NCBI GenBank assembly: GCA_003298465.1
Contig: QNGA01000016.1
Span: 1 to 64,000 of the forward strand
Source: a halophilic archaeon
GTDB lineage: Archaea > Halobacteriota > Halobacteria > Halobacteriales > Haladaptataceae
Direction: 5' to 3'
DNA: 64,000 nt
Below are positions 28,306-37,491 of the stretch, one piece after another. Under the pieces are notes generated by a model, which was given only the letters and a program-made list of their open reading frames with translations, ran no database searches and was not told the DNA's origin. Each line of letters starts with the position of its first letter. The first letter of the stretch is position 1. The translations under genes were made by a program, and so were the position numbers.

Positions 28306-28451
28306 ATTCCGCCTAGATCGAGACGAGGGGCCGAGGGGCCGCTTCCGTCTAGCAGAAAACTGACCAGCAGTAGTTGTCTTGCAGGAAAGAGAGGGTAACC
28401 AGCACAGCGTGTAGGTGCTAAAGAACGGGACGCCCGAGGCGCCTGGAGCGT

Positions 28452-28694
28452 CTAGACGGACGCTGTAAGGCCACCATCGACGCGGATATTCTGTCCGGTG
28501 ATGTAGCTCGAGGCATCGGAGAGAAGATATGCGACTGTATCGGCAATCTCAGCGGTTCGTGCCGGTCGTCCCTGTTCGAAGCCACCGTCACGGTCCTCTT
28601 CGGGCCCACCTGGCGCTTGCATCACGCCACCGAGCGTCAAGAACGTTCCAACAACAAGTTTCCCAGTTGCTTCGTCCGAGTTCGTTTCGCTCAT
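28452..28694 (-). pseudogene. chimeric ORF: DHFR/RibD-like N-terminus fused to an SDR C-terminus
   Basis: 80 residues. The first 42 ([20 protein letters not shown], then [12 protein letters not shown]) match the N-terminus of haloarchaeal dihydrofolate-reductase/RibD-like (YyaP-type) proteins. The last 38 ([20 protein letters not shown], then [17 protein letters not shown]) match the C-terminus of short-chain dehydrogenases, including the ITGQ..RVDGG tail. The join is at FEQG/RPART. Neither enzyme could be functional: the reductase lacks about 150 residues and the SDR lacks its nucleotide and catalytic parts. A deletion between two genes, leaving an open frame, is the simplest explanation. 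Confidence 0.75.
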
Positions 28695-28991
28695 CGTCGG
28701 CGCCTAAATCGCTGTACCTATTCGAGTACGCTCCGGCTCATCAAGACGACATCTGCTGAAGGTATCCGCTCTATCTCGCAGGACGATGGCCGCCGTTTGC
28801 TTTCTGAACCGAACTGAGGAACATAGGATTGCGCTCTCGGTCAGTACACGGACTGTAGTGCATATCGTGTTCAAAACTTCGTGCGTTAATCCGTCATCCT
28901 CGCGAGTCACACGGGCGCGGGAGGCCATCTCGATCAGGAAACACGATTCGAAGAATCCACCACTGGTCGTCACCCATTGTCGCAAGAAACG

Positions 28992-30083
28992 ATGAGCCGA
29001 CGTAGTGACTCGACACGGCGGGACGGAGAGAGCGAATCGATTCCGATGCGAACGATCGACGATGCGGCGTACGGAAAACCGCCGACGAGCCGGATCAGGC
29101 GTCGGCTCACTCGGGCGAAACGGTGGATTCAACTCGATGCCGACCGCTGGCTCGTCACCGGTTTCCTGTTGGGTCTGAGTTTTCTCGTGATTGTCCTCGT
29201 TGGTTCGTTTGGGCCGGTTCCCGTTCAGTCGTTTCTCACCGAGGGCATCTCGCCGGGGGCTGTCCTCGTCGAGCTTCTCAAGGCGATCGTCTCGGTTGTC
29301 GTGATCGTTCTCTCGATCAACCAACTCGTCTTGTCACCTGGACTTGGGCCCGTCGGTGAGCAACAGGACCGGTACGAACAGACGATGGAGTTGCGGGAGA
29401 AAATCGAAGAGCACACGGGGACTCGAACGAGTCCCTCCTCGCCGGCACGCTTTCTGTACGTCCTCATGGAAGCGATCGTCCACCAGGCAGAGCAGCTTCG
29501 TGAGGTGACCGCCACGTCAGATAATCAACTGCTCCACGAGCAAACGAGTATGTTCACCGAGTCCGTTATCACCGAAGCGACAAGTGTCGCTGCATTGTTA
29601 GCGGACAGCCGCTTCGGACGATTCGAGGTGACGTCCGCAGCGTTGCGGTTCGCGATATCCGGAAAAGTTCGAACCCTACGTGACGTCCGTCAAACGCACG
29701 AACAGACGCTCTCCTCGACTGAGGCTGAGGTGTTCGACGAGATGGAGGAACTCCTCGAACTTTTCGCCGTTGCTCGCGAATATCTAAAAACCGTCTACAT
29801 CCGTTCAGAGTACATCGGGCTCTCGGAAGGACTGCTCTATACCGGGTTACCATCGATCGTTCTGACGTACTGTGCCGCCCAAATCTACGCACCCACGATC
29901 TTCGCCGGCCAATTTTTTGGCATCGAACATCAACTGCTGTTCGTGAGCGGGGCGGTAACGGTCGCGCTCACTCCAATTATCCTTCTGATTGCATACGTAT
30001 TTCGCCTGGCAGCGATGTCCCGATCGACGCTTTTCATCGGACCGTTTGCCGCCCAATCGGCCAATAACCGTGAGACGAAGTAG
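28992..30083 (+). CDS. membrane protein with four helices and a coiled domain, function unknown
   Basis: 363 residues from ATG 28992 (a TTG start at 28977 would add five). Two transmembrane helices near the N-terminus (about 50-75 and 90-120) and two near the C-terminus (about 290-345) enclose a roughly 160-residue soluble, helix-rich region. The soluble region contains ELREKIEEHTG near its start and EVFDEMEELLELFAVAREYL near its end. This architecture suggests a bilayer-anchored sensor or bestrophin-like channel, but no family signature could be confirmed. The first 45 residues are Arg/Ser-rich and probably cytoplasmic. Stands alone. Confidence 0.75.
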   Translation: MSRRSDSTRRDGESESIPMRTIDDAAYGKPPTSRIRRRLTRAKRWIQLDADRWLVTGFLLGLSFLVIVLVGSFGPVPVQSFLTEGISPGAVLVELLKAIVSVVVIVLSINQLVLSPGLGPVGEQQDRYEQTMELREKIEEHTGTRTSPSSPARFLYVLMEAIVHQAEQLREVTATSDNQLLHEQTSMFTESVITEATSVAALLADSRFGRFEVTSAALRFAISGKVRTLRDVRQTHEQTLSSTEAEVFDEMEELLELFAVAREYLKTVYIRSEYIGLSEGLLYTGLPSIVLTYCAAQIYAPTIFAGQFFGIEHQLLFVSGAVTVALTPIILLIAYVFRLAAMSRSTLFIGPFAAQSANNRETK

Positions 30084-30271
30084 AACGGCGCGCTGACCGA
30101 GCCTAGGCGTTTTCGAGGGTCCGAGAACAGCGGGCTAGGGCTCGCTGAGCCAGCGCTACTGTCCGTTATACAAAGCGAAATCCGTCAAGCTTCGGAAGGT
30201 TGCCCCCGTGAACTCGCTCTCACCCATCTCGCTCATACCCTCGACAGACCTGACCGTTCGATGCGGTACGT

Positions 30272-30802
30272 TCAAAGATCGATAGATGCCACTACTTCGT
30301 GTTCTCTTCCATCAGCCGGTGGCCGAGTGATCGTAACGTTATCGACAGTGAAGTCCCACTCGAAATCGTAGTCCAGCAGGAACGAAACGATGTCGCGAGT
30401 CCTCTCATCGTCGACGCTGAGCGCGAAACCCACGTGCGGAAACCACCGCTGCGGTTCGTAAAATGGCACTGACGCCGTTCCCAACTCCTCAACCGCCCGT
30501 ACGACATCGGTGTGGAGTGCCGTGAGTTTGGGGGATTTGGCGACCGGGAGCCAGACGTGGTTTCCGGGGAAGATTCCGATACCATCTGTATGAACGGAAA
30601 ACGGAGAGTGGTCTTCCGCAGCCTCCGTAACGGCGGCTTCGATGGTCGCTATATTGACCTCGTCGTCCAGAGCGTACAGGGTAAAGTGCGGAAATGGATT
30701 GACATACCGGTCGATACCGAATTCATCCACTAACTCGTCCCAGATCGATTCGACGGTGCTGAAATACGGGTCGGGAAGCGTGGGTCCAATGATGGTAGGC
30801 AC
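30272..30802 (-). CDS. 2'-5' RNA ligase family (2H phosphoesterase-like) protein
   Basis: 176 residues, GTG start. The two 2H motifs are readable as PHFTLYA near residue 39 and PHVGFALS near residue 122. The first fits HxTx exactly; in the second the usual Thr/Ser at position three is Gly, so one catalytic-site residue may be missing. The family includes 2'-5' RNA ligases/cyclic phosphodiesterases and related proteins. Upstream, a Shine-Dalgarno-like GGAGGT sits about nine bases before the GTG, and an AT-rich tatttttata lies about 40 bases upstream, so this gene has a short leader, unlike most neighbours. Confidence 0.8.
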   Translation of the reverse strand: MPTIIGPTLPDPYFSTVESIWDELVDEFGIDRYVNPFPHFTLYALDDEVNIATIEAAVTEAAEDHSPFSVHTDGIGIFPGNHVWLPVAKSPKLTALHTDVVRAVEELGTASVPFYEPQRWFPHVGFALSVDDERTRDIVSFLLDYDFEWDFTVDNVTITRPPADGREHEVVASIDL

Positions 30803-31143
30803 AGTTCAAAACCTCCAGGAATCTATAAAAATATTTTCCTCCTGTCAGTCCGGGAAGCAATTCGCACACATACCTGACCGTTGTTTTAGCGCAGAGAGGG
30901 TCGAACTAGCGGGAGTTCAACAGAGCCAACGGACGACAACCGACGGCACAGTCTCTCGATTGCCCTAGAACGAAGGCACTCTCTCGCTCGATCCGGAGAG
31001 TTCTCTCGTGACGAACGAACTCGGATCACGGCAATGCGGACATCTTGTCGGAGGCAAGACCGAATTTCACCGAACCAACCAGTTCATAACTAAGCGAACG
31101 GCGCGTCTCCTACTACTACCCGTCACAGCGCGGGGGAAACACC
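30803..31143. other. intergenic, promoter region
   Basis: No gene supported. It carries the promoter of the RNA-ligase-like gene (about 30825-30845, leftward) and the leader of the SnoaL-like gene (rightward). Confidence 0.4.
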
Positions 31144-31605
31144 ATGACGACAGCCGAAGACAACGAATCCGTCGCCCGACGGATTTTCGAAGAGGTCTGG
31201 CAGAATCACAACTACGACGTCATCGACGAGGTCGTCACCGAGGACTACGTCCTCCACGACCCATCGATGCCGGAAGACACCGAGTGGCCCAGTGGCCGTG
31301 AGGGCTATCGGATGATGGCCGAGATGGGTGCGGACATCATCGACGGGCCGATCGAGATCGAACAGATCATCCCGGCAGGGGACGACGTTGTGGTCCGCTG
31401 GAAGCAGACCGGCACTCACGTCGGAGAGATGGGGAACATCGAGCCCTCGAACGAAGAAGTGACCATCACCGGCATCGAAATCGATCGCTTCGAGGATGGC
31501 AAGCTCGCCGAAACCTGGCAGGAGGTCAATATGATGGGAATGCTCATGCAAATCGGGGCGATTCCGGAGGATCTCTTCGGTGAGGAGATGCCAACGGAAA
31601 GCTGA
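31144..31605 (+). CDS. SnoaL-like / ester cyclase family protein
   Basis: 153 residues with the NTF2-like SnoaL fold: NESVARRIFEEVWQNHNYDV, VVTEDYVLHDPSMPED, then GDDVVVRWKQTGTHVGEMG and GIEIDRFEDGKLAETWQEVN. These small cone-shaped proteins catalyse ring closure or hydration, or have no known activity; haloarchaeal members are uncharacterised. Convergent with the SDR gene at 31647, with 41 bases between stops. Confidence 0.88.
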   Translation: MTTAEDNESVARRIFEEVWQNHNYDVIDEVVTEDYVLHDPSMPEDTEWPSGREGYRMMAEMGADIIDGPIEIEQIIPAGDDVVVRWKQTGTHVGEMGNIEPSNEEVTITGIEIDRFEDGKLAETWQEVNMMGMLMQIGAIPEDLFGEEMPTES

Positions 31606-31646
31606 CCGGGAAACAAACAGTACACGCCCGATTTGGTGCGGTCCGC

Positions 31647-32429
31647 TCAGGACTTGCTGCCCCACCCGAACGAGAGCCAACCCCCGTCCGGGTGGAGGAT
31701 TTCGCCGGTCATGAAGTGCTCCTTCTCTGCGAGGAACGCCGCGCAATTCGCGACTTCTTCGGGGGTACCGAACCGGCCGAGCGGGGTTCGGTCGATGACG
31801 TCCTGCTCGTCGAAGCCGATCTGGTCCTGCGCATCGTCGACCATTTCGGTCCGGATGTAGCCCGGCGAGATGGCGTTGACCTGGATGTCGTGTTCGGCCC
31901 ATTCGACGGCCAAGCAGCGGGTGAGGTTGTTGATCCCGCCCTTCGACGTGTTGTAGGGGGTTCGGCCGGTCTGGCCCTGTTCTCCCATCATGCTGGAGAC
32001 GTTGATGATGCTCCCGCCGGTGCCCTGTTCGATCATCTGCCTTCCGGCCAGTTGTGCGCCGCTGAAGGCGCCCGTCAGGTTGACGTCAATGACCTGTTGC
32101 CAATCGGAAAGCGACATCTCCTCCGCCGGGCCGCGAATGTTGATGCCCGCGTTGTTCACCCATACGTCGAGTGAACCGTACTTTTCGACGGTTTGGTCGA
32201 CGAGCGCGCCGAGCGAGTCGGCGTCCGTAACGTCGGCTTCGATGGGGACGACGGACTCAGTCCCGGTTTCGTCCGCGATTTTGTCCGCGCCCTCCGCCGC
32301 TCGATCCTGCGAGCGCGAATTGACGACGACGTTCGCACCGCGGGACGCAAACTCCCGCGCGATTGCGAAACCGATACCGCTGCTCGATCCCGTTACGACG
32401 GCGGTCTGGTCGTGCAACGTACTGGTCAC
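31647..32429 (-). CDS. short-chain dehydrogenase/reductase (glucose 1-dehydrogenase-like)
   Basis: 260 residues, classical SDR. The cofactor motif TGSSSGIG is at about 13-20, NNAG in VWVNNAGINIRG, catalytic Ser in SIINVSSMMGE, and Tyr-x3-Lys as YNTSKGG. The C-terminal part reads FMTGEILHPDGGWLS. Such proteins are often called glucose 1-dehydrogenase or 3-oxoacyl reductase; the substrate cannot be told from sequence. GTG 32429 lies about 26 bases after AT-rich aataataaaa, in keeping with leaderless transcription. Confidence 0.9.
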   Translation of the reverse strand: MTSTLHDQTAVVTGSSSGIGFAIAREFASRGANVVVNSRSQDRAAEGADKIADETGTESVVPIEADVTDADSLGALVDQTVEKYGSLDVWVNNAGINIRGPAEEMSLSDWQQVIDVNLTGAFSGAQLAGRQMIEQGTGGSIINVSSMMGEQGQTGRTPYNTSKGGINNLTRCLAVEWAEHDIQVNAISPGYIRTEMVDDAQDQIGFDEQDVIDRTPLGRFGTPEEVANCAAFLAEKEHFMTGEILHPDGGWLSFGWGSKS

Positions 32430-32482
32430 AGAGGGGGGCTATCGCGCCGCGGTTTTATTATTCCGATTTGCCGGCGATATTT

Positions 32483-32809
32483 TCACGTCAATTCGCGAGA
32501 ATCGTCGGAAGTCGTGGGGATAATCGTTGAAGAATAGGGCAACCGGTCGGTGAACACGATAACGGGGTGGTCGAAGTCGAAGACTATTTTCTGTGCGGCG
32601 TCGCCAACGAGCGCTTTTCCGGTCGGAGACCACCGGCGTCCGGTGATATCGACGTGGTCGCAGCCGTACCCCTCGGCGGCGTCGAGGATTTTCTCTCCCT
32701 TAATGTCGAGGAAGCCCGTCACCTGGTACTCGACGTCGAGGTCCGAGAGCACCTCGTCACCGACGTCGCGGGCGAAATTGCGCCGCTTCCGAGATCGATG
32801 GCCGACCAC
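32483..32809 (-). CDS. universal stress protein-like fragment, N-terminally short
   Basis: 108 residues. The ATP-binding segment TGRRWSPTGKALVGDAAQKI corresponds to the C-terminal third of UspA proteins (G-x2-G-x9-G-S/T), although the last G is followed by D. It starts at VVGHRSRKRRNF, directly after an in-frame TAA, so the usual first strand (VDGSE) is missing; and the C-terminus carries an extra 20 residues unlike the family. It may be a decaying gene. A domain of about 140-150 residues would be normal. Confidence 0.5.
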   Translation of the reverse strand: MVGHRSRKRRNFARDVGDEVLSDLDVEYQVTGFLDIKGEKILDAAEGYGCDHVDITGRRWSPTGKALVGDAAQKIVFDFDHPVIVFTDRLPYSSTIIPTTSDDSRELT

Positions 32810-32892
32810 GAAGACGAATTACCCGACGACCGGCCGTCGGCATAACGAATCTTTCGAAGTGCTCACTGATACCCTCTCGTCGGCCTCATCGC

Positions 32893-33618
32893 CTACGGAA
32901 ACGACGCGTCGACGACGTCGTTCGTCAGCGTTCCGACGCCATCGTACGTTATCTCGACGGTTTCGCCCGGTTCGACGAGACCGGGATTCGCCGGGCTACC
33001 GAACGCGATACAGTCGCCCGGACGGAGAGTGAACCGCTCCGAGAGATGCGCGACGAGTTCGTACGGGTCGAACAGCATCAGCTCCGTGTTCGCCTCCTGC
33101 CGTTTTTCGCCGCCGACGTACGTCTCCATGTCGATGTTCGTCGGGGTGACATCGGTTTCGATCCACGGCCCGAGCGGTGCAGAGCCGTCGAACGCTTTTC
33201 GCGCGGTGCGGCCGACCTGGTCGAGCGCGTCGACGTCGTTCATGACGGTGTACCCGCGAACTACCTCGGGCACCTCCTCGGGTGTCACGTCCCGACACCG
33301 CTCATCGATGACGGCCGCCAGTTCGCCGGCGTACGTGAGTTCGTCAGTCCACGACGGATACGAAATCGACTGGCCGTCCGCGACGATACTCGCCGGGGGC
33401 TTGATGAAGAAGTCCGGCTCCTCCGGACGTTCGTACTCCATCTGTTCGAGCGTCTCGGCGTAGTTGCGGCCGACGCAGTAGAGTGCACTCGGTTCGCAAG
33501 GCGGGAGAAGCCGACCATCGACACCGACCTCGTAGATACCATCGGTGGCGTAAATGGTGCCTTCGTCGTACCTGCCGGCAACGGGGCCGTCCGGAGTGAG
33601 CAATCGTGCAAACCGCAT
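32893..33618 (-). CDS. fumarylacetoacetate hydrolase (FAH) family protein
   Basis: 241 residues from ATG 33618 (MRFARLLTPDGPVAG). Conserved FAH features are ALYCVGRNYAETLEQM, DFFIKPPASIVADG, a metal-ligand Glu in YAGELAAVID, GYTVMNDVDALDQ and the C-terminal GDCIAFGSPANPG. Family members act as fumarylpyruvate/acylpyruvate hydrolases or oxaloacetate decarboxylases in catechol and aromatic breakdown. The motif normally NDVSARD reads NDVDALD here, which may alter the active site. Alternative start at 33684 lacks domain support. Confidence 0.87.
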   Translation of the reverse strand: MRFARLLTPDGPVAGRYDEGTIYATDGIYEVGVDGRLLPPCEPSALYCVGRNYAETLEQMEYERPEEPDFFIKPPASIVADGQSISYPSWTDELTYAGELAAVIDERCRDVTPEEVPEVVRGYTVMNDVDALDQVGRTARKAFDGSAPLGPWIETDVTPTNIDMETYVGGEKRQEANTELMLFDPYELVAHLSERFTLRPGDCIAFGSPANPGLVEPGETVEITYDGVGTLTNDVVDASFP

Positions 33619-33983
33619 ACGCTTGTCTGCCACGCTCCGGCGCAAAAACCCAGTGATTGCGCTCCAGCGCACGTAAAGGCTCACACTGGGCCCTACTTCG
33701 ACGACGACGTCACCAGTTCCTCACGGCATTCTACTGGTGAACTCCGGTCGTATACCGACTGTAGCTGACGTGTCAATCGGTGCTCGACGACGGCCCATAT
33801 GCAATGATAGTCCGGCCGAACCGCCCCGACCACGCTTCCGGGTTAAACGAGCAACTCGTTGACGATAGCGAGCGTCTCGAAGTGAGCGAGACTGCTGTCC
33901 GATGCGGTCGGGAAGCAGTATTTCGGGTCGACCGACCAGCCTGCGCTACACTATTGTGGCTGCCGTGCCTTCCCTTGTACACG
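33619..33983. other. divergent intergenic region
   Basis: No gene. It separates the FAH gene (leftward) and the MEDS-GAF-Bat regulator (rightward). An open frame from 33780 runs into the regulator but has no domain before ATG 33984. Confidence 0.4.
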
Positions 33984-36422
33984 ATGACCAACGACCCAGG
34001 TCCGAACGGGCCGAGTTCTAATACTCCTCACTCGGTCCGTTCACGGCACGTCCCCGGAAGTGCTGCCGCTGACCGTTTCGAGTTCGATTCCAACGTCGAG
34101 GAAACCGATCCCCATCACCACATCGCGATCCTCTACGAGACTCCTCAACAACAGTTCGCCGCCGTAGTGCCGTACATCCGCGATGGCCTCGAACGCGGCG
34201 ACCGGTGTCTCTATATCTACGATGACAACGACAGAGAGGCGGTCGAGGCGGCGATGCGCGAAGCGGGCATCGACGTCGATGCTGCCGTCGCGTCCGGCGA
34301 TCTCTCCTTTCACTCGAAAGACGACTCTTTCCTACAGGATGGCGATTTCGAGCCGGACGACACCATCGACTTCGCAACCGAGACCATCCGTGAGGCGACC
34401 GAGGAGGACGGCTACGACGCCGTTCGCATAACCGGCGAAATGACGTTCGTGCTCGACGGTGATCACGACGTCGAACAGATGATCGAGTACGAACACGCGC
34501 TCAACGACGTGTTCGGAACGCGACCCGTTCTCGGCATCTGCCAATACAACGTCACGCATTTCGACCCCGAAATACTCAATCAGATCATCCGTGCCCATCC
34601 CAATCTCGTCTACGACGGCACGGTCAGACGAAACTTCTACTACCTCCCGTCCGAGGAGATCACCGGCGGGGAGCACTCGCCCACTGACCAGTCGGTACAG
34701 TCGCTGCTCGATCGAGTGACGGCGTACGAGCAGCTCCAGCGGCGCGAACAGGGATTGAGCGCGCTCAGTGACGCGACACAGGAGTTGATGCAGCTCGACG
34801 CCGGTAACATCACCGGCCGGATCGGCGACATCGTCCGGGAGGTGCTCGACGTCACGTTCGCCTCGGTCTGGGTGTACGACGAAACGACCGGGGAACTCGA
34901 ACTACAGAGCGGCAGTACCAGGGACTACCAGACCGCCACTACTCTCGCCGACCGTTACGAAGAGCGTGCGTGGCAAGCGTTCGTCACGGGACAAACCGAA
35001 GTGCTCGACAAACTGTCACCCGACATCAGCGCTGACCCATCGCAACACCAACTCCAGAGCGGGATTGTCGTCCCGTTTGGCAGACACGGTGTCTTCTGTG
35101 CCGGGTCGATTCATCCAAACGTTTTCGACGACCCGACGGTCGAGATGGCGAACACCGTCGGGGCAAACATCGAAACCGCTCTGGACCGCGCCGACCGTGA
35201 ACGGACAGTGGAAGAGCGGAACGAGAAACTGGAACGACTTAACCGTATCAATCAGGTCATCCGGGAGATCGGCGAAGCACTGGTAGAAGCCGATACGCGG
35301 GACGATATCCAAGAGATGGTTTGTGAACGGCTCGCGGCGGCCGACCCGTACCGATTCGTCTGGATCGGCGAACGAGACGTAGAGACCGACACCGTCACGC
35401 CACGGGCATCGGCAGGCGGCCACGACGGATATCTCGACGGCGTCACTATCACGACGGATGAGAACGGGCCCACTGAACGAGGGCCAATCAGCACGGCGCT
35501 GCAAACGCAGACGGTACAACACGTCCAGGACGTACTGATTGACCCGGCGGTCAAACCGTGGCGAGAAGCGACGCTCGCGCATGGCTTCCGCTCGTGTATC
35601 AGCGTCCCGCTCGTCTACGAACAAACGTCCTACGGCGTTTTGACACTGTATTCGGGCGAACCGAACGCCATCGACGAGATGGAACGAGACGTACTGGCGG
35701 AACTCGGCGAAACTATCGCTCATTCCATCGATGCTGCAGAGACCAGAGAAACGCTGCAGACGGATACCGTCACCGAGCTGACGTTGAGTGTGCAGGAGTT
35801 AGACGACGTCCTCGGTTGTCTCGCTCGCGAGGTCGGCTGTGAAATCGAGTTCGACGGACTCGTCCAGAGCGATGGCCCGGTCCATCACTTCTTTACGACC
35901 CGAGACACCGACCCGGACGCAGTGGTGGCGAGTGGTAGCCAGATTGACGGAATCACTGACACAGAGCTTATCAGTCGCGACGAGACTCATTGCACCTTCG
36001 AGGCGACCGTTACCGAGCCGACGCTCGCCTCGCGCGTCGTCGACCAGCAGGCTGTCCTCCAATCGTTCACGATCACCGACGAGACCAGTACGCTCGTCGT
36101 CGACCTCCCGCCCACTACCGAGGTCCGTGAGTTCGTCGAAATGGTTCGGTCGGTCTACCCCGGAACCGACCTCGTGACACGCCATACGCGAAACCGGTCC
36201 ATTGCATCACAGCAAGATTTGCGCGACACGCTCGATGACCGGCTGACTGACCGTCAACGGGAGATTCTGGAGATGGCCTACTTGAGCGACTTCTTCGAAT
36301 CCCCACGTACGCGAACCGGCAACGAACTCTCTACGGCACTGGATATCTCTCAGCCGACGTTCGCGCACCACCTTCGAGAGGCCCAGCGCAAACTCTGTGA
36401 ACTCGTGTTCGAGAACGCATGA
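33984..36422 (+). CDS. MEDS-GAF-GAF-Bat-HTH10 sensory transcriptional regulator
   Basis: 812 residues from ATG 33984 (MTNDPGPNGPSS). Domains in order: MEDS (about 43-220; HHIAILYETPQQQFAAVVPY, LYIYDDNDREAVEAAM), GAF 1 (about 245-390), a short coiled linker (ERNEKLERLNRINQVIREIG), GAF 2 (about 420-575), a Bat-like domain (about 590-735), and a C-terminal HTH_10 (LTDRQREILEMAYLSDFFES followed by TALDISQPTFAHHLREAQRK). Such proteins are relatives of the bacterio-opsin activator Bat and regulate pigment or redox genes in response to small ligands or light/oxygen. The target is unknown; no opsin or carotenoid gene is adjacent, apart from the oxygenase relic at 54.4 kb. Confidence 0.9.
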   Translation: MTNDPGPNGPSSNTPHSVRSRHVPGSAAADRFEFDSNVEETDPHHHIAILYETPQQQFAAVVPYIRDGLERGDRCLYIYDDNDREAVEAAMREAGIDVDAAVASGDLSFHSKDDSFLQDGDFEPDDTIDFATETIREATEEDGYDAVRITGEMTFVLDGDHDVEQMIEYEHALNDVFGTRPVLGICQYNVTHFDPEILNQIIRAHPNLVYDGTVRRNFYYLPSEEITGGEHSPTDQSVQSLLDRVTAYEQLQRREQGLSALSDATQELMQLDAGNITGRIGDIVREVLDVTFASVWVYDETTGELELQSGSTRDYQTATTLADRYEERAWQAFVTGQTEVLDKLSPDISADPSQHQLQSGIVVPFGRHGVFCAGSIHPNVFDDPTVEMANTVGANIETALDRADRERTVEERNEKLERLNRINQVIREIGEALVEADTRDDIQEMVCERLAAADPYRFVWIGERDVETDTVTPRASAGGHDGYLDGVTITTDENGPTERGPISTALQTQTVQHVQDVLIDPAVKPWREATLAHGFRSCISVPLVYEQTSYGVLTLYSGEPNAIDEMERDVLAELGETIAHSIDAAETRETLQTDTVTELTLSVQELDDVLGCLAREVGCEIEFDGLVQSDGPVHHFFTTRDTDPDAVVASGSQIDGITDTELISRDETHCTFEATVTEPTLASRVVDQQAVLQSFTITDETSTLVVDLPPTTEVREFVEMVRSVYPGTDLVTRHTRNRSIASQQDLRDTLDDRLTDRQREILEMAYLSDFFESPRTRTGNELSTALDISQPTFAHHLREAQRKLCELVFENA

Positions 36423-36784
36423 GAACGTCCGCCGTTCGGCCGCTGGCACTGTTCCGTATGCTCCGTCCCACTGGCGTTGTTCCGTTTACCCGATTGACTC
36501 TAGATAGTGAGCCCCTCCCCGAGAGCAAGATTCAGATGCTAGAAGTAGCTCTTTTCCAAATAGCACCCACACAGTATAGGTATGATATTCGGGGCTAATG
36601 AAAAACCAAACTGTTCGAACTCCCTCCCCTCACTCTTTCTCGACGTATCCGTTCGTTCACCGTCGGTCGATCTCTCCTTTGACCAACTGCATCAGCACGC
36701 ATGGAACTCACGAGATGAACGGGACATTCCCACCACGAGGACAGGGACCGCCGGCATCGAGACCAACGGGAGGTCAGCCACATC
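36423..36784. other. intergenic, nothing recognised
   Basis: AT-richer stretch between the Bat-type regulator and the DUF7344 gene. Short frames only; no gene supported. Confidence 0.4.
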
Positions 36785-37117
36785 ATGAGTAGTTCTAATT
36801 TCCTGACGCAGGCGTCGTTAGAGACGACTTTCGACGTTCTCGCAAAAACGTACCGACGGAGACTCCTCATGACACTGCTAGCGCACAGTTCACAGGACGA
36901 CGACCAGTGGATTCCAGCCGAGGTTGTCGTATCGACCGAGGATATCGATCGACCGACGGTCTCCATGACACATGTACATCTGCCGAAACTCGAGGACATG
37001 GGGTTCATCGAATGGGACCGGGACGCCAACAAAGTACGAAAAGGCCCGCAGTTCGAGGAGGTTCGGCCACTGCTGCAGCTGTTAGATGACCACGCTGACG
37101 AATTTCCCGAAGGGTGA
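36785..37117 (+). CDS. DUF7344-type winged-helix protein
   Basis: 110 residues. FDVLAKTYRRRLLMTLLAHS followed by TVSMTHVHLPKLEDMGFIEW and PQFEEVRPLLQLLDDHAD matches the haloarchaeal DUF7344 winged-helix domain, a small DNA-binding module that regulates unknown targets. Acidic, cytoplasmic. It follows the large MEDS-Bat regulator on the same strand but is separated by 362 bases, so co-transcription is uncertain. Confidence 0.85.
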   Translation: MSSSNFLTQASLETTFDVLAKTYRRRLLMTLLAHSSQDDDQWIPAEVVVSTEDIDRPTVSMTHVHLPKLEDMGFIEWDRDANKVRKGPQFEEVRPLLQLLDDHADEFPEG

Positions 37118-37203
37118 CGTCGAGATACACTCGACGGGTGGGAGAGAACGGACGGCACAAGGATACACACGGTACCGTCTAGCTTCGAGTCAAGGACCGT
37201 ATC

Positions 37204-37491
37204 GTGCAGGCGAGGCAGACCACGACGACGATTGCTGACGTGAGTCAGACGACGATTCGCCAGCATCTCCAGCAACTCGTCGACGTCGGTATCGTCGAAG
37301 AGGTCGTGCTTCTGAAAGACTGACGGCAAAACGACTTCCCATACAGGTTCTACGGACTCAGTGAGGACGGACACGCATTCCTCGACGACCACGGCCTACT
37401 GCGCGCCGAAGAAATGCTGTAAGACATCTATGACCGAGTTGAGAAGACCGACGCTATAAAGCGCTATCAAGCCGCGCCACGTCCCCAGTAA
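37204..37491 (+). pseudogene. winged-helix regulator pseudogene with two in-frame stops
   Basis: One continuous plus-strand frame encodes ADVSQTTIRQHLQQLVDVGI, then EEVVLLKD, TGA (37321), RQNDFPYRFYGLSEDGHAFL, then DDHGLLRAEEML, TAA (37420), DIYDRVEKTDAIKRYQAAPR and a normal stop at 37489. It matches haloarchaeal winged-helix regulators ending in YDRVEK...RYQ.APRP. Both internal stops are one transition from sense codons (CGA to TGA, CAA to TAA), so this was a gene recently. No intact start codon was found. Confidence 0.75.
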
